Assembly (NCBI RefSeq): GCF_900110035.1
Contig: NZ_FOCF01000008.1
Location: forward strand, 124,001 to 188,000
Reading direction: 5' to 3'
Length of the DNA stretch: 64,000 bases
Origin: Sphingomonas gellani
GTDB lineage: Bacteria > Pseudomonadota > Alphaproteobacteria > Sphingomonadales > Sphingomonadaceae
A program made the translations under genes and the position numbers. Below, in pieces: positions 54,476 to 64,000 of this stretch. Under the pieces are notes generated by a model that ran no database searches, was not told the DNA's origin, and worked only from the letters and a program-made list of their open reading frames with translations. Numbering within the stretch: the first letter of the stretch is position 1; each line of letters starts with the position of its first letter.

Positions 54476-55369
54476 ATGCGTTTGACCTCGAATCTTGCTG
54501 GCGCACTAGCGCCGGTCGCGATCCTTTTCGCCCTTCCCGCAGCGGCGCAGGTCGCCGAAACCGCGCCGCCCGACGCGGGCGCGACCGCGACGCAGGTCGG
54601 CACCGCCGACATGTCCGGCGACTCGATCACCGTTGGCCTGGGCGCGGCCTATCTGCCGGATTACGAGGGGTCGGACGATTACCGCTTTGTGCCGGCGCCC
54701 GGCGCGATCGGGTCGTTCCGCGGCTTCAACTTCACGCTGGCGGGCAACCGGCTGAGCGTCGACCTGATCCCCGACGGTCGCGGCCCGACGATCGACATCC
54801 AGGCGGGTCCGATCGGCGTCATCAACTTCAACCGGTCGAGCACGAAGAGCATCGACGACGACCGCGTCAAGGCGCTGGGCAAGGTCGATACCGCGGTCGA
54901 ACTGGGCGGTTACGTCGGCATCGGCAAGACGGGGGTCATCACCTCCGAATACGACCGATTGAGCGTCTCGCTCAGCTATCGCCACGATGTCAGCGGCACG
55001 CACAAGAGCGGCATCTGGCAGCCGACGGTGAACTACTTCACCCCGCTCAGCCGCAAGGCGGCGGTGGGCCTGTTCGCGTCCGCGGAGCATGCCGGCAACG
55101 GATATGCCGATGCCTATTTCTCCGTCACGCCGACGCAGAGCCTGGCCAGCACGCTGCCGGTCTATGACGCGGGCAAGGGGTGGAAGAACTACACGATCGG
55201 CGCGCTGGGCGCGGTGTCCGTCACCGGCGACCTGCTGCACGGGTTCAAGCTGGTCGGCAACGTCACGTACCGCCGCATGCTGAACGACTTCGCGGACAGC
55301 CCGTTGGTCAGCGTCGCAGGTTCGCGCAGCCAGTGGCTGGGCGTGCTGGGCGTCGCCTACACCTTCTAA
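54476..55369 (+). CDS. MipA/OmpV family outer-membrane protein
   Basis: A 297-residue outer-membrane beta-barrel protein of the MipA/OmpV family. The signal peptide is RLTSNLAGALAPVAILFALPAAAQ. The mature barrel shows ITVGLGAAYLPDYEGSDDYRFVPAPGAIGSFRGFNFTLAGN and many alternating strands, ending LGVLGVAYTF with terminal Phe. MipA is a scaffold for peptidoglycan enzymes in E. coli, whereas other members are porins, so the role is open. GTTCGGAGCCTCCG precedes the ATG. Confidence 0.9.
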   Translation: MRLTSNLAGALAPVAILFALPAAAQVAETAPPDAGATATQVGTADMSGDSITVGLGAAYLPDYEGSDDYRFVPAPGAIGSFRGFNFTLAGNRLSVDLIPDGRGPTIDIQAGPIGVINFNRSSTKSIDDDRVKALGKVDTAVELGGYVGIGKTGVITSEYDRLSVSLSYRHDVSGTHKSGIWQPTVNYFTPLSRKAAVGLFASAEHAGNGYADAYFSVTPTQSLASTLPVYDAGKGWKNYTIGALGAVSVTGDLLHGFKLVGNVTYRRMLNDFADSPLVSVAGSRSQWLGVLGVAYTF

Positions 55370-55507
55370 CCGGGCGGCCGCCAGCCGGGCTTGGCTGATC
55401 GGGGGTTCGTCAGCGGGCATGGGCTGATCCGGCCGTTGCGATCCGGCTACGGCTCGCATTGGATCGGGCTCCATCCGTCCCAGGCGGTCGTGCGGTTCAT
55501 TTCCAGG

Positions 55508-55542
55508 CAAGGTCGGGCGTCCGAAAGCGACGTCCGGCCTTG
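55508..55542 (+). other. Long stem-loop in the leader of the ferritin-like operon
   Basis: A 14-bp stem (CAAGGTCGGGCGTC with GACGTCCGGCCTTG) with two wobble pairs if transcribed, and a seven-base loop. It lies about 80 bases upstream of the first ferritin-like gene and lacks a T tract, so it could be a leader structure or an end of the upstream transcript. Confidence 0.5.
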
Positions 55543-55622
55543 CGTGCCGACCCGTAAACGCGCCAAGGCGTCTGGGTGTTTGGAATGAACGGCGGTTCGT
55601 CCGCCAGGGAGTTGGACCTGCC

Positions 55623-56612
55623 ATGACCGACAGCGCGACCACCCTCGACGCGCTCGATGCGCGCGTTCGCCGCCGGGAAGGGCGGCGCGACTTCTTTCGG
55701 GCGGCAATCGGCGGGGCGGCCGTTGCCGCGGCTGGCGCGACCGCGCTCGGCATGGCGAGCGGCGCTGCGGCGCAGGCCGTCACCCTGACCGACGCCGACA
55801 TCCTGAACTTCGCGCTCAACCTCGAATATCTCGAGGCGCAATTCTATTCCTACGCCGTCACCGGCGCCGGGCTGCCCTCCACCCTGCTAGGCGGCACCGG
55901 CACTCCGGGCGCGGTCACCGGCGGCAAGCAGGTGGCATTCACCGATCCCGTAGTGGCGCAATATGCGCGTGAGATCGCGGCGGACGAGCAGGCGCACGTG
56001 CAGTTCCTGCGCACGCAGCTGGGCAGCAGTGCGGTGGCACAGCCGGCGATCGACCTGGGCTTCACCGCCAGCAGTGCGTTTTCCAAGGCGGCGCAGGCGG
56101 CAGGACTGGTCACGGCCGGCACCGCGTTCGACGCCTATGCGTCCGACGAGAATTTCCTGCTCGCGGCATTCCTGTTCGAGGATGTCGGCGTGACGGCGTA
56201 CAAGGGCGCCAGCCCGCTGATCAGCTCCAACACCTATATCGACGCGGCCGCAGGCATTCTGGCGGCGGAGGCGTTCCATGCCGGCCTGATCCGTCAGACG
56301 CTGTATGCCAAGGGGATCGCGGCGCCCTCGCTGCTGACCTCCGCCGACAAGATCTCGGACGCCCGCGACACGCTGGACGGGGCGCAGGACCTCGATCAGG
56401 GCATCTCCACCAAGCAGGTGGCGGCAACCGCGACGACGCCGGCGATCGATTATTCGAACATCGCGCCGACCGACCTGTACGGCCGTGCCTATAGCCGGTC
56501 GGCGGGACAGGTGCTGGGCATCGTCTATCTGAACGCCACCGCCGGCACGACATCGGGCGGGTTCTTCCCCGCCGGCGTCAACGGCACCATCAAGACCAGC
56601 AGCGCCAGCTGA
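55623..56612 (+). CDS. Tat-exported ferritin-like protein (Ferritin_2 family), copy 1
   Basis: A 329-residue protein with a twin-arginine signal (REGRRDFFRAAIGGAAVAAAGATALGMASGAAA). The mature four-helix part has one Glu-based site per helix: LEYLEAQFYSYA, EQAH in IAADEQAHVQFLR, FEDVGVTAYKGA and EAFH in AAEAFHAGLIR, i.e. a complete di-iron set by eye. The family includes plant desiccation-related PCC13-62 and fungal Rds1 proteins; its bacterial role is unproven. It precedes a second, similar gene by 22 bases. Confidence 0.88.
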   Translation: MTDSATTLDALDARVRRREGRRDFFRAAIGGAAVAAAGATALGMASGAAAQAVTLTDADILNFALNLEYLEAQFYSYAVTGAGLPSTLLGGTGTPGAVTGGKQVAFTDPVVAQYAREIAADEQAHVQFLRTQLGSSAVAQPAIDLGFTASSAFSKAAQAAGLVTAGTAFDAYASDENFLLAAFLFEDVGVTAYKGASPLISSNTYIDAAAGILAAEAFHAGLIRQTLYAKGIAAPSLLTSADKISDARDTLDGAQDLDQGISTKQVAATATTPAIDYSNIAPTDLYGRAYSRSAGQVLGIVYLNATAGTTSGGFFPAGVNGTIKTSSAS

Positions 56613-56634
56613 TCGGGCGGACGCGGAGGCACCC

Positions 56635-57633
56635 ATGACCGACACCCAGACCCTTCTCGACACCATGGAAGCCGCCGGGGCGGAGCGCCGGGCGCGCCGC
56701 CGCTTCCTGCGCCTGTGCGGCGGTGCGGCCGCCATCACCGGCGGCGCGGCGCTGCTCAGCGCGTGCGGCAGCGACGATGGCGACAACGACAGCGGCAACG
56801 GCACGACGCCCGCGCCGACCCCCACGCCCAGCACCAATGTCGATGTCGACGTGCTGAACTTCGCACTCCAGCTCGAATATCTGGAAGCGAACTATTACTA
56901 CAAGGCGGCCTTTGGTTCCGGCCTGAGCGCCGACCTGGTCACGGGCGTGGGCACGATCGGCACCGTCACGGGCGGCGCGGCGGTGACCTTCACCGACACG
57001 GCGGTGCGCAACCTGGCGCGTGAGATCGCGTATGACGAGGTGGCGCACATCACGTTCCTGCGTTCGGCGCTGGGCGGGCAGTCGACGGCGATGCCGGCGA
57101 TCAACATCGCGGGCGATGCGACCGGCGCCTTCACCGCGGCCGCGCGGGCGGCGGGCGTGGTCGGCCCGAACGACGTGTTCAACCCCTATGCCAATGACGA
57201 AAGCTTCCTGCTCGGCGCGTATCTGCTGTCCGATGTGGGGGTCAGCGCCTATCGCGGCGCGGCGCGGTTGCTGACCAACAAGACCTTCCTGGAGGCGTCG
57301 GCCGGCATCCTGGCGGCGGAGGCGTATCACGATGCGGCGATCCGCGGGAACCTGTATGCCAAGGGGCTGACCCGGTCCGACCTGCGCACCAACACGGTGA
57401 AGATCAGCGACGCGCGCGACGCGCTGGACGGGTCGACCGACCTCGACCAGCCGGTGGTCGGCACGGACGGCACCAGCGCCAACATCGTGCCCACCGACAG
57501 CAATGGCCTGGTGCTCGGCCGCACAGCCGCACAGGTGCTGAACGTGGTGTACCTGAACAAGTCGGCGGTGAAGGCCGGCGGCTTCTTCCCCAGTGGCGTC
57601 AACGGCAGCATCTTCCAGAGCGGCGCGAACTGA
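56635..57633 (+). CDS. Tat-exported ferritin-like lipoprotein, copy 2
   Basis: A 332-residue paralogue of the upstream protein. Its twin-arginine signal (RARRRFLRLCGGAAAITGGAALLSAC) ends in a lipobox (LSAC), so it is probably a Tat lipoprotein. A Thr/Pro linker follows. The four helices keep LEYLEANYYYKA, EVAH in IAYDEVAHITFLR and EAYH in AAEAYHDAAIR, but the third-helix Glu of copy 1 is Ser here (LLSDVGVSAYRG), so one metal ligand may be missing. Operon with copy 1. Confidence 0.88.
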   Translation: MTDTQTLLDTMEAAGAERRARRRFLRLCGGAAAITGGAALLSACGSDDGDNDSGNGTTPAPTPTPSTNVDVDVLNFALQLEYLEANYYYKAAFGSGLSADLVTGVGTIGTVTGGAAVTFTDTAVRNLAREIAYDEVAHITFLRSALGGQSTAMPAINIAGDATGAFTAAARAAGVVGPNDVFNPYANDESFLLGAYLLSDVGVSAYRGAARLLTNKTFLEASAGILAAEAYHDAAIRGNLYAKGLTRSDLRTNTVKISDARDALDGSTDLDQPVVGTDGTSANIVPTDSNGLVLGRTAAQVLNVVYLNKSAVKAGGFFPSGVNGSIFQSGAN

Positions 57634-57639
57634 CGCACC

Positions 57640-57675
57640 GCCCGGTGGCGGCGGCGTGGCCGACCGCCGCCGGGC
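57640..57675 (+). terminator. Hairpin after the ferritin-like operon
   Basis: A 12-bp stem (GCCCGGTGGCGG with CCGCCGCCGGGC, one G-T wobble) and a 12-base loop, starting seven bases after the stop codon. There is no T tract; a probable transcript end before the thiC unit. Confidence 0.45.
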
Positions 57676-59921
<2,246 letters not shown>

Positions 59922-59933
59922 CCGGCCCAGGCC

Positions 59934-59969
59934 CGGCAGGCGGAGCGCTCAGGCGCCGCCTGCCGGGTC
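59934..59969. terminator. Bidirectional terminator-like hairpin between thiC and the efflux gene
   Basis: A perfect 12-bp stem (CCCGGCAGGCGG/CCGCCTGCCGGG) with a 12-base loop, located in the short gap between two convergent genes. There is no long T tract on either side, so Rho or pausing may assist. Confidence 0.6.
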
Positions 59970-59977
59970 GTTACCGC

Positions 59978-61498
59978 TTAGCGGATGCCGCCGCCCAGCG
60001 TGCGGTACAGCGTGACCAGGTTGTCCGCGCGGGTCAGGCGCGTGGTCACCAGGCTCTGCTGCGCGGCATAAGCGGCGCGCTGCGAGTCCAGCGTGTTGAG
60101 GAACGAGTCCACGCCGGCCCGGAAGCGGGCGTCCGACAGCTTCGCCGCCGTCTGTGCCGCGCCGGCACGGGCGGTCTGCGCCGACACCTGTTCGTCGATC
60201 GTGCCCCGCTGCGCCAGCGCGTCCGCGACCTCGCGGAACGCGGTCTGGATGGTCTGTTCGTACGTGGCGACCGCCGCCTGCTGCGATGCGCGGGCATAGT
60301 CCAGATTGCCCCGCCGCTGCCCGCCGTCGAACAGGGGCAGCGATACGCCAGGCGCGCCGGTGTAGGTGAAGCTGCCGCCGCTGAACAACTTGCCGAGCGA
60401 CGTCGCCAGCGTCCCCACCGTCCCGGTCAGCGAGATGGTCGGAAAGAACGCCGCGCGAGCCGCGCCGATATTGGCGTTCTGCGCGATCAGCTGATGTTCG
60501 GCCTGCAACACGTCGGGACGCTTCAACAGCACCTCCGACGACAGCGCACCGGGCAGCGCGTCCAGCGTGTACGGGTTGCTGCCCAGCTCGCCCGGCAGCA
60601 TGTCCGCGGTGACGGTCGTGCCGACCAGCAGGTTCAGCAGGTTCTGGTCCTGCGCGATCCGGGTCTGGAACGCGGCAATGTCGTTGCGCGCCGACTGGTA
60701 GTTGGTTTCGGCCTGACGCACTTCCAGTTCGGAACCGACGCCGATGCGGAACTGTGCCTGGGTCAGGTCCAGCGTCTGCCGGTAGGTCTTCAGCGTGCTT
60801 TGCGACAGGCGCAGCTGTTCCTGGTCGGACGCCATGGTCAGCCATGACGAGGCGATCTGAGAGATCAGGCTGATCCGCGTCGACCGCTGTGCCTCTTCCG
60901 ATGCGAATACCTGTTCCTGCGCGGCGCGGGTCAGGTTGCGCAGGCGGCCGAACAGGTCCAGCTCGAACGCGGAAAAGCCGGCGGTGACCGAATACGCCTC
61001 GATGTTGGTGGTGCCGCCCGTGCCGACACCCGCGCCAGCACCGGCTCCCGCGCCCGCACCGACGCCAGTACCGGTGCCGGCACCCGTTCCCGTTCCCGTG
61101 CCGCTACCCGCGCCGGCACCGCCGGCCGACGCGCCGGTCGCACCGAAGATATTGTTGGTATAGGTCGCGGTGCCGCTGACGCCGGTGGTCGGCACCAGCG
61201 CGCCACGCTGGCTGATATATTGCGCGCGCGCCTGAAGGATGTTCGCCGCCGCGACCCGCAGATTGCGATTGTTGGCGAGGCCGAGTTCGATGGTCGAGCG
61301 CAGGCGCGGATCCACGAAGAAATCCTGCCAGCCGATCGCGGACACATCCGCCGCCGCACCCATCGCGGTCGGATAAGCACCGCCCTGCGGCAGTTCCGCA
61401 GGCACGGCGCCGACCGGGCGCACATATTTCGGCGCCAGATTGCAGCCGGCCAGCATCGCCGATGCCGCCAGCGCGGTGGAAAGAAGAAGCTTGCGCAC
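59978..61498 (-). CDS. RND efflux outer-membrane factor (OprM/NodT family lipoprotein)
   Basis: A 506-residue TolC-like outer-membrane channel lipoprotein. The lipobox is LAGC (Cys19). The helical hairpins show repeated pattern (FELDLFGRLRNLTRAAQEQVFASEEAQRS; QFRIGVGSELEVRQAETNYQSARND; LLKRPDVLQAEHQLIAQNANIGAARAAFFP). Between residues about 125 and 162 there is a Gly/Thr/Ala-rich run not expected in the family. It follows the pump gene on the minus strand by three bases, so they form an efflux operon. Confidence 0.93.
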   Translation of the reverse strand: MRKLLLSTALAASAMLAGCNLAPKYVRPVGAVPAELPQGGAYPTAMGAAADVSAIGWQDFFVDPRLRSTIELGLANNRNLRVAAANILQARAQYISQRGALVPTTGVSGTATYTNNIFGATGASAGGAGAGSGTGTGTGAGTGTGVGAGAGAGAGAGVGTGGTTNIEAYSVTAGFSAFELDLFGRLRNLTRAAQEQVFASEEAQRSTRISLISQIASSWLTMASDQEQLRLSQSTLKTYRQTLDLTQAQFRIGVGSELEVRQAETNYQSARNDIAAFQTRIAQDQNLLNLLVGTTVTADMLPGELGSNPYTLDALPGALSSEVLLKRPDVLQAEHQLIAQNANIGAARAAFFPTISLTGTVGTLATSLGKLFSGGSFTYTGAPGVSLPLFDGGQRRGNLDYARASQQAAVATYEQTIQTAFREVADALAQRGTIDEQVSAQTARAGAAQTAAKLSDARFRAGVDSFLNTLDSQRAAYAAQQSLVTTRLTRADNLVTLYRTLGGGIR

Positions 61499-61501
61499 GC
61501 C

Positions 61502-64000
61502 TTATGCTCCCTGCGGCTCCGTGCCGCGGTCATGGGAAGGATGGTGGTCGTCGGGCGCGTCGTGGTGGGCCGTCTCGCCATGCTCGCCCGGCCGGTCGCC
61601 GTCTCGACGGCCGTGGCCGAACAAGCGGGCGACGACCACGAAGAACACCGGGATCAGGATCACGCCCAGGATGGTCGCGGACAACATACCGCCGACCACC
61701 GCGCGGCCGATGGCGTTCTGGCCGCCCGCACCCGCGCCGGTGGTGATCGCCAGCGGCAGCACGCCGAACACGAATGCCAGCGACGTCATCAGGATTGGCC
61801 GCAGTCGCAGCTTGGCCGCCTCGATCGCCGCGTCGAACGCGCCCATGCCCATCGCCATGCGTTCCTCCGCAAATTCCACGATCAGGATCGCGTTCTTCGC
61901 GGACACACCGATCGTGGTGATCAGGCCGACCTGCAGATAGATGTCGTTGTTCAACCCGGTCAGCGACGCCGCCAGGATCGCGCCCACCACGCCCAACGGC
62001 ACGACCAGCAGCACCGCGATCGGCACCGACCAGCTTTCGTACAGCGCGGCAAGGCACAGGAACACGATCAGCAGCGACAGGCTGTACAGCGCGGGCGCCT
62101 GTCCGCCGGACAACTGCTCCTCATAGCTGAGGCCGGTCCAGTCCAGTCGCGTGCCGGGCGGCAGCTTCGCCTGCATGTCCTGCATCGCCTTCAACGCGTC
62201 GCCCGATGAAACGCCGGGCGCGGGCTGGCCCAGGATTTCCATCGAGGGCAGGCCGTTATAGCGGGTCAGCTGCATCGGTCCTTCATGCCAGCTGAGCGTG
62301 GAGAAGGCGGTGAAGGGGACCATCGCCTCGCTCGCGCCGCGGACGTACAGGCTGCCGATATCCTCCGGCTTCTGACGGTACGGCTCGTCGGCCTGGATGT
62401 AGACGCGCTTGACGCGGCCACGGTCGATGAAGTCGTTGACGTAGGAACCGCCCCACGCCGTCGCGATGGTGTTGTTCACCGCCGACAGGTCGAGGCCGAG
62501 CGCGCGCGCCTTGTCCTGATCGACCTCGACGCGCAGCTGCGGCGCATCGTCCAGGGCGTTGGGGCGCACGCCGACCAGCGACTTGTTCTGCGACGCCATG
62601 CCCAACAGCTGGTTGCGCGCAGCGAGCAGCTTTTCGTGGCCAATGCCGCCCTCGTCGACCAGTTGCAGGTCGAACCCGGTCGCATTGCCCAGTTCCTGCA
62701 CAGCCGGCGGGATCACCGCGAAGATCAGACCGTCATTGTAGCGCGCCAGCACGCCCATGGCGCGACCGACGATCGCCTGTGCGCGGTTTTCGGCACCGGG
62801 GCGATCCTTCCACTCCTTCATCGGCATGAAGGCGATGCCGCTATTCTGTCCTACACCGGCGAAGCTGAAGCCGTTGATCGTGTACACGCCGCGGATCGCG
62901 CTGCCCGCATCCTTCAGGAAGTGGTCGCGGACCAGGTCCAGCCCCTTCTGCGTCCGCGCGGTGGTGGAGCCGGAGGGGCCCTGCACCAGCGCGATCATGA
63001 CGCCCTGATCCTCGTCCGGCAGGAAGCCGGAGGGCAGGCGCGTGAACAGGAAGACGAGGCCCAGGACGATCAGCGCATAGGCGATCAGCGACCGGCCCCA
63101 GCGCCTGGCGGAAGAGCGCACGCCGCGCTCGTAGCGGTCGCGACCCCGATCGAACCGGTCGTTGAACCAGCGGAAGAACCGCGCGAGCAGCCCGTCGCCT
63201 TCGGTCTTCTTGGGATCGTGCGGCTTCAGGATGGTGGCGCAGAGTGCCGGCGTCAGGATCAGGGCGACCGCGACCGACAGCACCATGGCCGACACGATGG
63301 TGATCGAGAACTGGCGATAGATCACGCCCGTCGATCCGCCGAAGAACGCCATCGGCAGGAACACCGCCGACAGGACGGTCGCGATGCCGATCAGCGCGCC
63401 CGTGATCTCGTCCATCGATTTGCGCGCCGCATCCTTGGGACTGAGCCCCTCGGTCTGAATCAGGCGCTCCACATTCTCCACCACCACGATGGCGTCGTCG
63501 ACCAGCAGGCCGATGGCGAGCACCATGCCGAACAGCGTCAGCGTGTTGATCGAGTATCCGGCCGCCGCCAGCACCGCAAAGGTGCCGGTCAGCACAACGG
63601 GCACCGCGATCGTCGGGATCAACGTGGCGCGGAAGTTCTGGAGGAAGAGGAACATCACCAGGAAGACGAGGACCACCGCCTCCACCAGCGTTTCCACCAC
63701 CTGCTCGATCGACAGTCGCACGAACGGCGAGGTGTCGTATGGGAAGATGACCTTCACGTCAGGCGGGAACGACTTGGCGATCTCGTTCACCCGCGCCTTC
63801 ACCGCGGTCACGGTGTTCAGCGCGTTGGCGCCGGGGGCCAGCTTGATGCCGATGCCGGACGCCGGCTTGCCGTTCCATTGTGCGGAGAAGCTGTAGTTCT
63901 CGGCACCGATGGCGACGCGCGCGACATCGCGCAGGCGTACCACGGACCCGTCCGCATTGCTCTTCAGCCGGATCATGCCGAACTGTTCGGGCGAGGTCAG
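61502..64000 (-). CDS. RND multidrug efflux permease, AcrB/HAE1 type (3' part)
   Basis: The C-terminal 832 codons or so of an AcrB-like inner-membrane proton antiporter; the start lies beyond the right edge, so the first residues seen here ([14 protein letters not shown]) are internal. The proton-relay Asp pair is in [17 protein letters not shown], with QEEDQ-type [25 protein letters not shown] and VVARLFG near the end. The tail is unusually rich in His and Asp (about 35 residues). It pumps drugs from inner membrane and periplasm through the outer-membrane factor encoded next to it; the adaptor gene is probably just upstream, outside the window. Confidence 0.95.
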   Translation of the reverse strand: MTSPEQFGMIRLKSNADGSVVRLRDVARVAIGAENYSFSAQWNGKPASGIGIKLAPGANALNTVTAVKARVNEIAKSFPPDVKVIFPYDTSPFVRLSIEQVVETLVEAVVLVFLVMFLFLQNFRATLIPTIAVPVVLTGTFAVLAAAGYSINTLTLFGMVLAIGLLVDDAIVVVENVERLIQTEGLSPKDAARKSMDEITGALIGIATVLSAVFLPMAFFGGSTGVIYRQFSITIVSAMVLSVAVALILTPALCATILKPHDPKKTEGDGLLARFFRWFNDRFDRGRDRYERGVRSSARRWGRSLIAYALIVLGLVFLFTRLPSGFLPDEDQGVMIALVQGPSGSTTARTQKGLDLVRDHFLKDAGSAIRGVYTINGFSFAGVGQNSGIAFMPMKEWKDRPGAENRAQAIVGRAMGVLARYNDGLIFAVIPPAVQELGNATGFDLQLVDEGGIGHEKLLAARNQLLGMASQNKSLVGVRPNALDDAPQLRVEVDQDKARALGLDLSAVNNTIATAWGGSYVNDFIDRGRVKRVYIQADEPYRQKPEDIGSLYVRGASEAMVPFTAFSTLSWHEGPMQLTRYNGLPSMEILGQPAPGVSSGDALKAMQDMQAKLPPGTRLDWTGLSYEEQLSGGQAPALYSLSLLIVFLCLAALYESWSVPIAVLLVVPLGVVGAILAASLTGLNNDIYLQVGLITTIGVSAKNAILIVEFAEERMAMGMGAFDAAIEAAKLRLRPILMTSLAFVFGVLPLAITTGAGAGGQNAIGRAVVGGMLSATILGVILIPVFFVVVARLFGHGRRDGDRPGEHGETAHHDAPDDHHPSHDRGTEPQGA

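Overview
The window is a gene-dense, high-GC chromosomal segment that looks like an alphaproteobacterium of the Sphingomonadales, most likely Sphingomonas or a close relative. Support comes from the separated carotenoid genes (crtB; crtY-crtI), a GTTC-N7-GTTC SOS box of the alphaproteobacterial LexA type, an imuA-imuB-dnaE2 mutasome cassette, a mitofilin-like gene after hemD, TorF-type and MipA/OmpV-type outer-membrane proteins, an Atm1-type ABC exporter and a Tat-exported ferritin-like pair. No phage, insertion sequence, CRISPR array or rRNA was seen. This reads as core chromosome with a few accessory pockets.

Layout. 0-3 kb: 5' part of tsaD (minus), divergent from hemC-hemD and a mitofilin-like membrane gene. 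3-5.6 kb: DUF72 protein, an orphan astD and tRNA-Gly(GCC). 5.9-11.3 kb: OmpR-type two-component pair, a carbonic anhydrase-SulP transporter operon and a TorF-like porin. 11.8-20.5 kb: the mutagenic repair region, with a stand-alone ImuB, then an SOS-controlled imuA-imuB-dnaE2 operon whose ImuB carries a repeat insert of about 325 residues. 20.6-26.1 kb: a GH43-like secreted protein, an MHYT-PAS-GGDEF-EAL protein, and an overlapping operon of thioredoxin-TPR, Lon-N-like and Trm112 proteins. 26-30 kb: a small membrane ORF and a ubiquinone hydroxylase (minus), divergent from ftsK. 30.2-34.6 kb: a Gdx-like SMR exporter, a LolA-like protein, a 90-bp tandem repeat, exonuclease III, RibA and small conserved genes. 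34.7-36.6 kb: sigma-54-driven glnK-amtB with a strong terminator.

36.7-41.6 kb: a diguanylate cyclase, LOG-family protein, crtB and an Atm1-type exporter. 41.6-47.5 kb: secreted hypothetical, TonB-like protein, M13 peptidase and recQ. 47.7-49.8 kb: a Thr-rich exported protein, a 2OG-Fe(II)-oxygenase-like protein and a DUF442 protein with a membrane partner. 49.9-54.4 kb: crtI and crtY (minus), divergent from a GNAT-sterol desaturase-DUF2141 operon. 54.5-57.6 kb: MipA/OmpV and two ferritin-like proteins. 57.9-59.9 kb: a TPP riboswitch and thiC. 60-64 kb: an RND efflux outer-membrane factor and the 3' part of its inner-membrane pump (minus).

How the genes work together. The clearest functional units are haem synthesis (hemCD), bicarbonate handling (CA-SulP), SOS mutagenesis (imuA/imuB/dnaE2 plus the extra ImuB), ammonium sensing and uptake (glnK-amtB), carotenoid synthesis (CrtB makes phytoene, CrtI desaturates it to lycopene, CrtY cyclises it to beta-carotene, with a neighbouring membrane hydroxylase as a possible tailoring enzyme), thiamine synthesis under TPP control and RND efflux. 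I did not find a clearly new multi-gene system. The best leads are the doubled ImuB with its repeat insert, the covarying tandem hairpin repeat, the ferritin-like pair with a changed metal ligand, and the orphan oxygenases. All calls come from reading the sequence and from family knowledge; no search was run.
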